A stretch of DNA of 64,000 nt from 0-14-0-80-60-11 sp049322355. Its GTDB lineage: Bacteria > Desulfobacterota > Desulfobaccia > Desulfobaccales > 0-14-0-80-60-11. The notes under the pieces are model-generated. The model saw nothing but the letters and a program-made list of their open reading frames with translations. It was not told the origin of the DNA and searched no databases. Location: the NCBI GenBank assembly GCA_049322355.1, contig JBMORG010000001.1:315068-379067 (forward strand). The letters run 5' to 3'. Positions 28,066 to 35,973 of the stretch are shown here, in pieces; the first letter of the stretch is position 1, and each line of letters starts with the position of its first letter. A program made the position numbers and the translations under genes.

Positions 28066-28890
28066 ATGACAATTCAAAGGGGTTTGGCCTCAGTCAATGA
28101 TCTTCTCTCTGCTTCGCTGGAAAACGAGGTCCTGGTGGTTAGACAAAAACAGCATATTAAGACCTTGACTCCGGATGTTGAAGCAATATTGTCATTTTAC
28201 GACTACATAGAGACCATACTCTCCGGAAAGTCTTTTAAGGTAATGGTCATGTTTGCCCGTCCAGATGAGGACGAATACCTCGAATACAGCAGATTTCTTT
28301 ATAAGGCGCTCTCAGCCAAGGACGGTAATAATATCATTGCCCGGTTGTTAAACGTGGTCAACTTCTACATCCGCAAGCTATCGACATTAAACGCCCTTAC
28401 GGTTTTCGCCGGGCGGGGAACGGTCTCAATGTTTCACCTGAATCTCAGCCTGGCCTATGATTACCGCATTGTCGCGGACGACACTGTATTCGAGAATCCC
28501 GGCGCAGACATAGGGTTGATCACCAAGGGAAGCGGGTATTTCCTGCCGCGCTTGATTGGGGTCAGGAAGGCCACCGAGGTTTTGCAGTGGAAGACCTTTT
28601 GCGCTGACGATGCCCTGGATTTGGGGTTGATCGACCAGATCGTTCCAGTGTCAAAACTGGAAGAAGAGACGATGCAATTCGTGGCAGCGCATTTGGATGC
28701 CTCGGCTTCGATCTTCCCTGACATCCGCAAATTGTTCAAGTGTGACGCAAAGGAGCTTGAGCGTAGCCTGGAAATGGAAGACCGGATAATTCTAGATCGT
28801 CTTAAATCGCCTGATTTCAGGAAGACCTTAAGCAGATACTACATAAAAAAGTTTGGTTTTGACTTGGAAGCATTAAAGAAGGGGCACTGA
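28066..28890 (+). CDS. Crotonase-fold protein, probably non-catalytic
   Basis: A 274-residue enoyl-CoA hydratase/isomerase-superfamily protein. The fold is recognisable at LSLAYDYRIVADDTVFENPGADIGL (about 127-151) and GYFLPRLIG. The oxyanion-hole segment, normally a G-G-G/A motif, reads GRGTVSMFH (116-124). The catalytic Glu normally following F-x-x-P is replaced (FENPGADIG, 142-150). It may therefore bind a ligand or act as a structural or regulatory protein rather than hydrate enoyl-CoA. It follows the DUF1003 gene with a good GGAGG site and is part of the sigma-54 block. Confidence 0.75.
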   Translation: MTIQRGLASVNDLLSASLENEVLVVRQKQHIKTLTPDVEAILSFYDYIETILSGKSFKVMVMFARPDEDEYLEYSRFLYKALSAKDGNNIIARLLNVVNFYIRKLSTLNALTVFAGRGTVSMFHLNLSLAYDYRIVADDTVFENPGADIGLITKGSGYFLPRLIGVRKATEVLQWKTFCADDALDLGLIDQIVPVSKLEEETMQFVAAHLDASASIFPDIRKLFKCDAKELERSLEMEDRIILDRLKSPDFRKTLSRYYIKKFGFDLEALKKGH

Positions 28891-28937
28891 GGGCGCAATA
28901 GCCGGGACTCCCCACATTCTCGGCAGGAGCGGACATT

Positions 28938-29060
28938 ATGACGACCAACAAGGACAGATTTAATGTCCAGTGGCCGCTCCATTGCTACTTCACCATGGAG
29001 ATCGCTTTAGAGCCGGGAATGCCCACCTATGGGGGCGGCCTGGGAGTCCTGGGTGGGGAA
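28938..29060 (+). pseudogene. N-terminal remnant of an alpha-glucan phosphorylase
   Basis: The reading frame opens at an ATG and encodes CYFTMEIALEPGMPTYGG and then GLGVLGG, matching the start of the short (GlgP/MalP-like) alpha-glucan phosphorylases, YFSMEI-x-PTYSGGLGVLAGD. After about 40 residues the similarity stops, and the frame drifts into the next gene's region. The remaining 500-plus residues are missing. An intact phosphorylase of a different subtype lies at 33491-35959, so this may be a scar of a replaced paralogue. Confidence 0.7.
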
Positions 29061-29128
29061 CCATCCGGGGAAGCCGTCGCCGTCCTATGGATGTGCATAG
29101 AGTTACCCGACAAAAAAGGAAATGAATT

Positions 29129-30808
29129 TTGCTTAACTGGCTGGCCGATATTCCAAAGACCCAACCCATCGCCCAGGGCGTCATCGTTCTCTGTCTGGTG
29201 GCAGCCTCGGGACTGGCTTTGGGGAGCATCAGGGTCCGGGGGTTCAGCCTGGGCATTGCAGGAACTCTCTTTGCCGGCCTTATCTTTGCTCACTTCGGCT
29301 TCAATGTGGACCCGTCCTTCCGTGGCTTCATCCAGGAATTCGGCCTGGTCCTCTTCGTGTACACCATCGGTCTGCAAGTGGGTCCGGGGTTCGCGGCTTC
29401 ATTAAGACGCCAGGGCCTGTCGTTAAATCTGCTGGCGGCAGGCGTTGTACTCTTGGGGGTGGCGGTGACGGTGGCCCTCTGTATTATTTTCGGCATCGAT
29501 CTCGGTATCGGTGCCGGCATTTTCGCCGGCGCCACCACCAACACCCCGGCCCTGGGGGCAGCCCAGGCGGCATTGCAGACCTTACCTAACATTAGCGGGT
29601 CGAAAGTGGCTGACTCCGCCATGGGATATGCCGTCGCTTATCCTTTCGGGATGCTGGGGATAATCCTGGCGATAATGTTGGTCAAATCATGGTTTCACCT
29701 GGACGTCCCCCTGGAATTGAAGTCTTTCCAGGCTTCCCGACAGGCCGGACGGGAACCCTTCGCCCGCATGACGGTTCGGGTAACCAATCCCAACCTTGCC
29801 GGAATTCCTCTAAGCGGGATTCCCCACTTGGGAACCTCCGGCGTGGCGGTATCCCGCCTTAGACGTGCAGGCGAAACCGAGGTCAGGCTCGCCCTGGAAG
29901 ATACCCCGGTGTATCCGGGGGACCTGTTGCTGGCTGTTGGACCCAAGGACGATCTCAAGAGATTTCAACTGACGGTGGGTGAGGAAAGTCCAGAGGATTT
30001 GACCTTGGATTCCGGCAAGTTGACGTCCCGACAGGTCCTGGTGACCCGGACTGAAGTCGTGGGCAAATCTCTGGGTGAGTTACATGAGCAATATCCCTTC
30101 GAATTAAAGGCGACGCGCCTGACCCGGGCCGGCCTGGATATGAGCATCTTTCCCAACTTGCGCCTCAGGTTCGGCGATGTCTTGTGGCTGGTGGGAAGCA
30201 AAGAGAATCTGGACCGGGCGGCGGAAGTTCTGGGAAACTCGATCAAAGAGCTTAACTTGGTGAGGCTGGTCCCCCTGTTCCTGGGAATGGCCCTGGGAGT
30301 GCTGGTGGGTTGTTACCCGGTCAGCATGGGAAACATGCCGGCGCCGCTGCGACTCGGCCTGGCAGGGGGGCCGCTCCTTACCGCCATTATTTTAAGCCGC
30401 ATCGGCTGCACCGGACCCTTGCTTTGGTATCTGCCGACGAACGCGAACCTGCTCCTCAGGGAGTTTGGCATCGTTTTATTCCTGTCCTGTGTCGGCCTCA
30501 AGTCCGGAACGCATTTTGTGGAAACATTAGTCCGGGGTCAGGGCTTCCTGTGGATGGCCATGGGGGCGGTCATAACCTTGGCGCCCATCATGATCATCTC
30601 CCTTCTCGCCCGCATGGTCTTGAAAATAAATTTCATCAACCTGTGCGGCTTGATGGCCGGAAGCCAGACCGATCCGCCGGCCTTAGCCTTCGCCCACGCC
30701 ATGTGCGGCTCGGAGGATCCTTCCATCGCCTATGCCTCGGTATATCCATTAACCATGGTGCTGCGCATCGCCGCGGCGCAATTGCTGGTGTTGTTTTTTG
30801 CCAGATGA
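29129..30808 (+). CDS. AAE/YidE-type transporter with two TrkA-C (RCK-C) domains
   Basis: A 559-residue membrane protein of the aspartate:alanine exchanger family. Five N-terminal helices (about 8-185, including FGLVLFVYTIGLQVGPGFAASL) and five C-terminal helices (from about 370, including the mirrored FGIVLFLSCVGLKSG) flank two cytoplasmic TrkA-C domains (about 205-290 and 295-370). The start is a TTG with AAGGA at 29116-29120 spaced 8 bases; the nearby ATG at 29122 gives only four codons. The substrate is probably an organic anion. Inside a glycogen/PEPCK block, C4-dicarboxylate or other organic acid exchange is plausible but not shown. Confidence 0.82.
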   Translation: MLNWLADIPKTQPIAQGVIVLCLVAASGLALGSIRVRGFSLGIAGTLFAGLIFAHFGFNVDPSFRGFIQEFGLVLFVYTIGLQVGPGFAASLRRQGLSLNLLAAGVVLLGVAVTVALCIIFGIDLGIGAGIFAGATTNTPALGAAQAALQTLPNISGSKVADSAMGYAVAYPFGMLGIILAIMLVKSWFHLDVPLELKSFQASRQAGREPFARMTVRVTNPNLAGIPLSGIPHLGTSGVAVSRLRRAGETEVRLALEDTPVYPGDLLLAVGPKDDLKRFQLTVGEESPEDLTLDSGKLTSRQVLVTRTEVVGKSLGELHEQYPFELKATRLTRAGLDMSIFPNLRLRFGDVLWLVGSKENLDRAAEVLGNSIKELNLVRLVPLFLGMALGVLVGCYPVSMGNMPAPLRLGLAGGPLLTAIILSRIGCTGPLLWYLPTNANLLLREFGIVLFLSCVGLKSGTHFVETLVRGQGFLWMAMGAVITLAPIMIISLLARMVLKINFINLCGLMAGSQTDPPALAFAHAMCGSEDPSIAYASVYPLTMVLRIAAAQLLVLFFAR

Positions 30809-30882
30809 GCATCCTTTACTATGTCGGTGGGGATGCCTATTTTATTTTTGAACTTAAGCAGTTGAGAAATAGGAGAAAAATC

Positions 30883-32481
30883 ATGGAAGGACAATTTGCC
30901 GGCAGTTATGGCCTGGAAAAGCATGGGATCAAGAATACGGGCTTCGTTTATTGGAATCTCTCCACTCCTCTATTGTACGAGGAGGTCATCCGGCGCCGGG
31001 AAGGGCGTATGGCGCACCTGGGGCCCTTAGTGGTCCGCACCGGTGAGCATACCGGGCGCTCTCCCAACGACAAGTTTGTGGTGAAGGAACCCTCCAGTGA
31101 AGACAAAGTCTGGTGGGGGCCGGTGAACAAGGCCATGGCCGCGGAGCGGTTTGCCTCCCTGCAAAACCGGCTGCTGGCTTACCTCCAAGGGAAAGACCTC
31201 TTCGTCCAGGACTGCTTCGCCGGGGCCGACCCCGCCTACCGCCTGCCCATCCGGGTGATCACCGAGACCGCCTGGCACAACCTCTTCGCCCGGAACATGT
31301 TCATCCAGGCCAAGGCTGAGGAGTTGGCCAGCCACGCGCCCCAATTCACGGTGATCAATGTCCCCAACTTCCACGCGGTTCCCGAAGTGGACGGCACGCG
31401 CTCGGAGGTCTTCATTGTCATTCATTTCGGCCAGAAGCTGGTGCTCATCGGCGGCACCCAGTATGCCGGGGAGATCAAAAAGTCCATCTTCACGGTGATG
31501 AACTACCTCCTGCCCCAAAAACAGGTGATGTCCATGCATTGTTCGGCGAATACGGGACCGTCAGGAGATGTGGCTATTTTCTTTGGCCTTTCGGGCACCG
31601 GCAAGACCACCCTGTCCGCCGATCCCGGCCGCACCCTGATCGGCGACGACGAACACGGCTGGAGCGATAAGGGCATTTTCAATTTCGAGGGAGGCTGCTA
31701 CGCCAAGGTCATCAAATTATCCCCCACCGCGGAGCCGGAGATCTACGAAACCACCCGGCGCTACGGGACCATTCTGGAAAACGTCGGTTTCGACAGCAGG
31801 ACCGGACGCCTGGACCTGAATGACGACTCACTGACGGAAAACACCCGAGCCGCCTATCCCATCAGCCACATCCCCAATGCCACCCGGGAAGGAATGGGAG
31901 GGCATCCTCAAAACATTATCATGCTCACTTGCGACGCCTTCGGGGTCTTGCCGCCGGTGGCCAAACTCACCCCGGCCCAGGCCATGTATCATTTTCTCTC
32001 CGGCTATACCGCCAAGGTGGCGGGGACCGAAAAAGGGATCACTGAACCCAGCGCCACCTTCAGCACCTGCTTCGGCGCACCCTTCATGGCCCTGCCTCCC
32101 ACGGTGTACGCCAACCTCTTGGGAGAAAAGATCGCGGCCCACAACGTAGACGTCTGGCTGGTGAATACCGGTTGGAGCGGCGGCCCCTATGGTGTCGGAA
32201 AACGGCTGGATATCGGCCATACCCGGGCCCTGGTACATGCGGCTTTGGACGGCTCTCTTTCTAAGGTCCCAATGACCACTGAGCCCTTGTTCGGTTTGAC
32301 TGTCCCCAGCGAATGTCCCGGAGTGCCGGCGGAAATCCTCTCCCCCCGGAACACCTGGGGTGATAAGGCGGCATATGATGCCCAGGCTCAGAAACTGGCT
32401 GGCATGTTTTCTGAAAACTTCAAGACCTTTGCCGACCAGGTGAGTGCGGAAGTTCGTCAGGCCGGGCCGCAACCGCGATAG
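30883..32481 (+). CDS. pckA: Phosphoenolpyruvate carboxykinase (ATP)
   Basis: A 532-residue ATP-type PEP carboxykinase that interconverts oxaloacetate plus ATP with PEP, CO2 and ADP. The start at 30883 has AGGAGA 6 bases upstream; the frame stays open further 5' over the transporter gene, but that part is not real. Motifs are VRTGEHTGRSPNDKFVV near 50-66, kinase loop GLSGTGKTT at 235-243, and LIGDDEHGW. In the glycolytic block it could work in the carboxylating, ATP-forming direction toward C4 acids or in gluconeogenesis. Length is normal. Confidence 0.96.
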   Translation: MEGQFAGSYGLEKHGIKNTGFVYWNLSTPLLYEEVIRRREGRMAHLGPLVVRTGEHTGRSPNDKFVVKEPSSEDKVWWGPVNKAMAAERFASLQNRLLAYLQGKDLFVQDCFAGADPAYRLPIRVITETAWHNLFARNMFIQAKAEELASHAPQFTVINVPNFHAVPEVDGTRSEVFIVIHFGQKLVLIGGTQYAGEIKKSIFTVMNYLLPQKQVMSMHCSANTGPSGDVAIFFGLSGTGKTTLSADPGRTLIGDDEHGWSDKGIFNFEGGCYAKVIKLSPTAEPEIYETTRRYGTILENVGFDSRTGRLDLNDDSLTENTRAAYPISHIPNATREGMGGHPQNIIMLTCDAFGVLPPVAKLTPAQAMYHFLSGYTAKVAGTEKGITEPSATFSTCFGAPFMALPPTVYANLLGEKIAAHNVDVWLVNTGWSGGPYGVGKRLDIGHTRALVHAALDGSLSKVPMTTEPLFGLTVPSECPGVPAEILSPRNTWGDKAAYDAQAQKLAGMFSENFKTFADQVSAEVRQAGPQPR

Positions 32482-32492
32482 GAGTCCGGAAA

Positions 32493-33470
32493 ATGGCTCA
32501 ATTTCATTATAAGGAACTCGGGCTGGTGAATACCCGGGAGATGTTCCAAAAGGCCATGGCCGGGCATTATGCCGTGCCAGCTTATAATTTCAACAATCTG
32601 GAGCAACTGGAGGCCATTATCATCGGCTGTATCCAGTCGAAATCTCCCGTAATTCTCCAGTGCTCGGGCAGCGCCCGCAAATACATGCACGAGGCCATGG
32701 TGCCCCATCTGGCCAAAGGCGCGGTGGCGATGATGCAGGAGATGGGCGCCAGCATCCCCATCGCCCTGCACCTGGACCACGGTGACACTTTCGATCTGGC
32801 CAAATCCTGCATTAACTCAGGGTTTTCTTCCGTGATGATTGATGGCTCTCATCATCCATTTGCAGAAAACATTCGCCTCACCCGGCAGGTAGTGGAGTAT
32901 GCCCAGGAGCGGGACGTGACGGTTGAAGGAGAGTTGGGAGTGCTGGCCGGAGTGGAGGACGAAGTCTCAGCCGCGGCCTCCCATTACACCCAGCCTTCAG
33001 AGGTGGAAGAATTTGTCAAACAGACGGGGGTGGATTCCTTGGCCATCTCCATCGGCACCTCCCACGGGGCCTTCAAATTCAAGGTGAAGACTGGCGAAAC
33101 GCCGCCGCCCCTGAGGTTCGACATCCTGGAAGAGATCGAAAGCCGCCTGCCGGGATTTCCCATCGTGCTGCACGGGGCTTCCACGGTCATGCCCGAATAC
33201 GTGGATCTGATCAACCGCTTCGGAGGCAGGATGGAGGAGGCGGTGGGTATTTCCGAAGAGCAGTTGCGCAGAGCCGCCCGCTCGGCGGTTTGCAAAATCA
33301 ACATCGACAGCGACGGCCGCCTGGCCATGACCGCGGTGCTCCGGAAGATTTTCGCGGAAAACCCGGGAGAGTTCGATCCGCGCAAATATCTGGGCCCGGC
33401 GCGAGACGAACTGGTCAAAATGGTCAAGTATAAGAACGAGCAGGTGCTGATGAGCGCCGGGAAAGCCTAA
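32493..33470 (+). CDS. fba: Fructose-bisphosphate aldolase, class II
   Basis: A 325-residue zinc-dependent aldolase cleaving fructose-1,6-bisphosphate to dihydroxyacetone phosphate and glyceraldehyde-3-phosphate. Metal-ligand segments are visible: HLDHGD with H93 and D95/H96, VEGELGVLAGVED, ISIGTSHGAFK, and LHGAST. The N-terminal VPAYNFNNLEQ is typical. The ATG is 11 bases after pckA with GGAGTCCGGAAA upstream. It sits between pckA and the phosphorylase as part of the same transcription unit. Confidence 0.95.
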   Translation: MAQFHYKELGLVNTREMFQKAMAGHYAVPAYNFNNLEQLEAIIIGCIQSKSPVILQCSGSARKYMHEAMVPHLAKGAVAMMQEMGASIPIALHLDHGDTFDLAKSCINSGFSSVMIDGSHHPFAENIRLTRQVVEYAQERDVTVEGELGVLAGVEDEVSAAASHYTQPSEVEEFVKQTGVDSLAISIGTSHGAFKFKVKTGETPPPLRFDILEEIESRLPGFPIVLHGASTVMPEYVDLINRFGGRMEEAVGISEEQLRRAARSAVCKINIDSDGRLAMTAVLRKIFAENPGEFDPRKYLGPARDELVKMVKYKNEQVLMSAGKA

Positions 33471-33490
33471 GACCTCGGCAAGGGTGAACC

Positions 33491-35959
33491 ATGGAAGATC
33501 AGCAGCAGTTTCACAAAACAGAAAGGCCTCGCACCGGAACCAGCCCGGAGACCCTGGCTCAGGCTATCCTGGATAACCTTTACTACATTCGGGGATGCCC
33601 CCCTGAACTGGCCACCAGGAACGACTGGTACATGGCCCTGGCCTGCACGGTGCGGGACCGGCTGCTGGACAAATGGGTGCAAACCCTCAAGCATCTCAAG
33701 GAAGACGTCAAGGTGGTGAGTTATCTTTCGGCGGAATTTTTGCTAGGGCCGCAGTTGGGCAACCACCTCATCAACCTGGGCCTCTGGGAGCAGGTCTCAG
33801 AGGCCGTGTCACGGCATGGATTCAAGTTGGCAGAACTCCTGGGGCAGGAGGGCGAGCCCGGCCTGGGAAACGGCGGTTTAGGAAGGTTGGCCGCCTGCTA
33901 TCTGGACTCCCTGGCCACCCTGGACGTTCCCGCCATCGGCTATGGCATCCGCTATGAATTCGGCATCTTTGACCAGGAAATCCGGGATGGATGGCAAGTG
34001 GAGGTCAGTGACAAATGGCTGGAAATGGGCAATCCCTGGGAGATCTGCAAACCGGAGATTGCTTATCGGGTAGGCTGGAAGGGCCGCACAGAAATCTACC
34101 TTGGTGCTAACGGCCAAGAGCAGCGGCGCTGGCTTCCGGATCGCATGGTGAAAGGTGTGGCTCACGACTATCCGGTCTCTGGCTACCGGAACCGGATCAC
34201 CGGACTCCTGCGTTTATGGAAAGCGGAAGCAGTGAAGTCCTTCGATTTTGCCGACTTCAACGTTGGGGACTACTACGGCGCCGTCGATGAAAAGGTGGTC
34301 TCGGAGACCGTTACCAAGGTGCTTTACCCCAATGACGAGCCCGCGGTGGGGAAAATGCTCAGGTTGGCCCAGCAGCATTTCTTCGTTTCCTGTTCGCTGC
34401 AGGATTTGATCCATATTCACTTGCTGAGGGGAAAAGATCTGGACAGCTTCCATGAGAGCTTCGCGGTCCAGCTCAACGATACCCACCCCGCCATCGCGGT
34501 GGCGGAGCTGATGCGGCTGCTGGTGGACGAACATTACCTCCCCTGGGAGCAAGCGTGGGAAATCACCCGGCACACCATGGCCTACACCAATCATACCCTT
34601 TTGCCCGAGGCCCTGGAGACCTGGCCGCTGGCGTTCTTTGCCGAACACCTGCCCCGGCACCTGGAAATCATCTATGAAATTAACCAACGATTTTTAGATG
34701 AGGTGCGCCTCAAATTTCCTCGGGACCAGGAGAAGGTCAGGCGGCTGTCGCTGATTGACGAGACCGGGGGCAAATCGGTGCGCATGGCGAACCTGGCCTC
34801 TGTAGGCAGCCATGCCATCAATGGGGTGGCGGCACTCCATACCGAACTCCTGAAACAGACGGTGCTCAAGGATTTTTATGATCTATGGCTGGAGAAGTTC
34901 GTCAATGTGACGAACGGTGTTACTCCCCGGCGGTTTCTGGCCCTGAGCAACCCCGGACTGAGCGGGCTTATCACTGAAAAAATCGGTCCCGGCTGGGTAA
35001 AAAATTTGGAACAACTCAGGCGCCTGGAGGAATTCGCAGAAGATCCGGAATTTCACCGGGACTGGCTCCGGGTAAAGCTGGCGAATAAACAGGCTTTGGC
35101 GGCTGTTATCAAGGAGCGGACCGGAGTTGTGGTCAATCCGGCAAGCCTCTTCGACATCCAGGTGAAGCGCATTCACGAATACAAGCGGCAGCATTTGAAC
35201 TTATTGCACATCATCACCCTGTTAAATCGCCTGAAAAGGCACCCGGAGCAGAATATCACTCCCCGCACCTTTATCTTCGGGGGTAAGGCGGCGCCCGGGT
35301 ATTTGATGGCCAAGCTGATCATCAAGCTCATTAACTCGGTAGCCGAGGTGGTGAACAGCGATCCCGACCTCAAGGACCGGCTCAAGGTAGTATTTTTCCC
35401 CAATTTCAATGTGAAAAACGGCCAGCTCATTTACCCTGCGGCCGACCTCTCGGAGCAGATCTCCACCGCCGGCAAGGAGGCCTCCGGCACCGGCAACATG
35501 AAGTTCGCCATGAACGGCGCCCTTACCATCGGCACTCTCGACGGCGCCAACGTGGAAATCAGGGAAGAAGCGGGGCCGGAAAATTTCTTTCTGTTCGGGC
35601 TCACTGCTGAAGGAGTGCAACAATTAAAATCCAGAGGTTACGACCCGCAACGGTATTACCACGATGACGATGAACTCAGGGAGGCCCTGGATCTTATCAG
35701 CTCGGGGTTCTTCTCCCGCGGCGACCGGAACCTGTTCAAGCCCCTGGTGGATTCGCTGTTATACCACGACGACTATCTCCTGCTGGCCGACTACCGCTCT
35801 TACGTGGACCGGCAGGATGAAGTGGGCAACATTTTCCGGGACGAGAAAAGCTGGACCCGGATGTCCATCCTTAACGCCGCCCGTATGGGCAAATTCTCCT
35901 CGGACCGGGCCATCCGGGAGTATTGCGAGAAGGTCTGGGAAGTCAAACCACTAGGGTAA
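33491..35959 (+). CDS. glgP: Glycogen/starch phosphorylase
   Basis: An 822-residue GT35 enzyme that releases glucose-1-phosphate from storage alpha-glucan using phosphate. The pyridoxal-phosphate site EASGTGNMKFAMNG contains the cofactor lysine K671, and GALTIGTLDGANVEI follows. The N-terminal VSYLSAEFLLGPQLGNHL and GNGGLGRLAACYLDSLATL are also characteristic. It is full length. It is the storage-mobilising enzyme of the block, and the debranching enzyme follows after 14 bases. Confidence 0.97.
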   Translation: MEDQQQFHKTERPRTGTSPETLAQAILDNLYYIRGCPPELATRNDWYMALACTVRDRLLDKWVQTLKHLKEDVKVVSYLSAEFLLGPQLGNHLINLGLWEQVSEAVSRHGFKLAELLGQEGEPGLGNGGLGRLAACYLDSLATLDVPAIGYGIRYEFGIFDQEIRDGWQVEVSDKWLEMGNPWEICKPEIAYRVGWKGRTEIYLGANGQEQRRWLPDRMVKGVAHDYPVSGYRNRITGLLRLWKAEAVKSFDFADFNVGDYYGAVDEKVVSETVTKVLYPNDEPAVGKMLRLAQQHFFVSCSLQDLIHIHLLRGKDLDSFHESFAVQLNDTHPAIAVAELMRLLVDEHYLPWEQAWEITRHTMAYTNHTLLPEALETWPLAFFAEHLPRHLEIIYEINQRFLDEVRLKFPRDQEKVRRLSLIDETGGKSVRMANLASVGSHAINGVAALHTELLKQTVLKDFYDLWLEKFVNVTNGVTPRRFLALSNPGLSGLITEKIGPGWVKNLEQLRRLEEFAEDPEFHRDWLRVKLANKQALAAVIKERTGVVVNPASLFDIQVKRIHEYKRQHLNLLHIITLLNRLKRHPEQNITPRTFIFGGKAAPGYLMAKLIIKLINSVAEVVNSDPDLKDRLKVVFFPNFNVKNGQLIYPAADLSEQISTAGKEASGTGNMKFAMNGALTIGTLDGANVEIREEAGPENFFLFGLTAEGVQQLKSRGYDPQRYYHDDDELREALDLISSGFFSRGDRNLFKPLVDSLLYHDDYLLLADYRSYVDRQDEVGNIFRDEKSWTRMSILNAARMGKFSSDRAIREYCEKVWEVKPLG

Positions 35960-35973
35960 TCTGGAGATAATCC

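Noticed and set aside
30310..30882. 5' extension of the pckA frame
   Set aside because: It overlaps the AAE transporter on the same strand, and the ATG at 30883 has a strong AGGAGA site and the family-like N-terminus.
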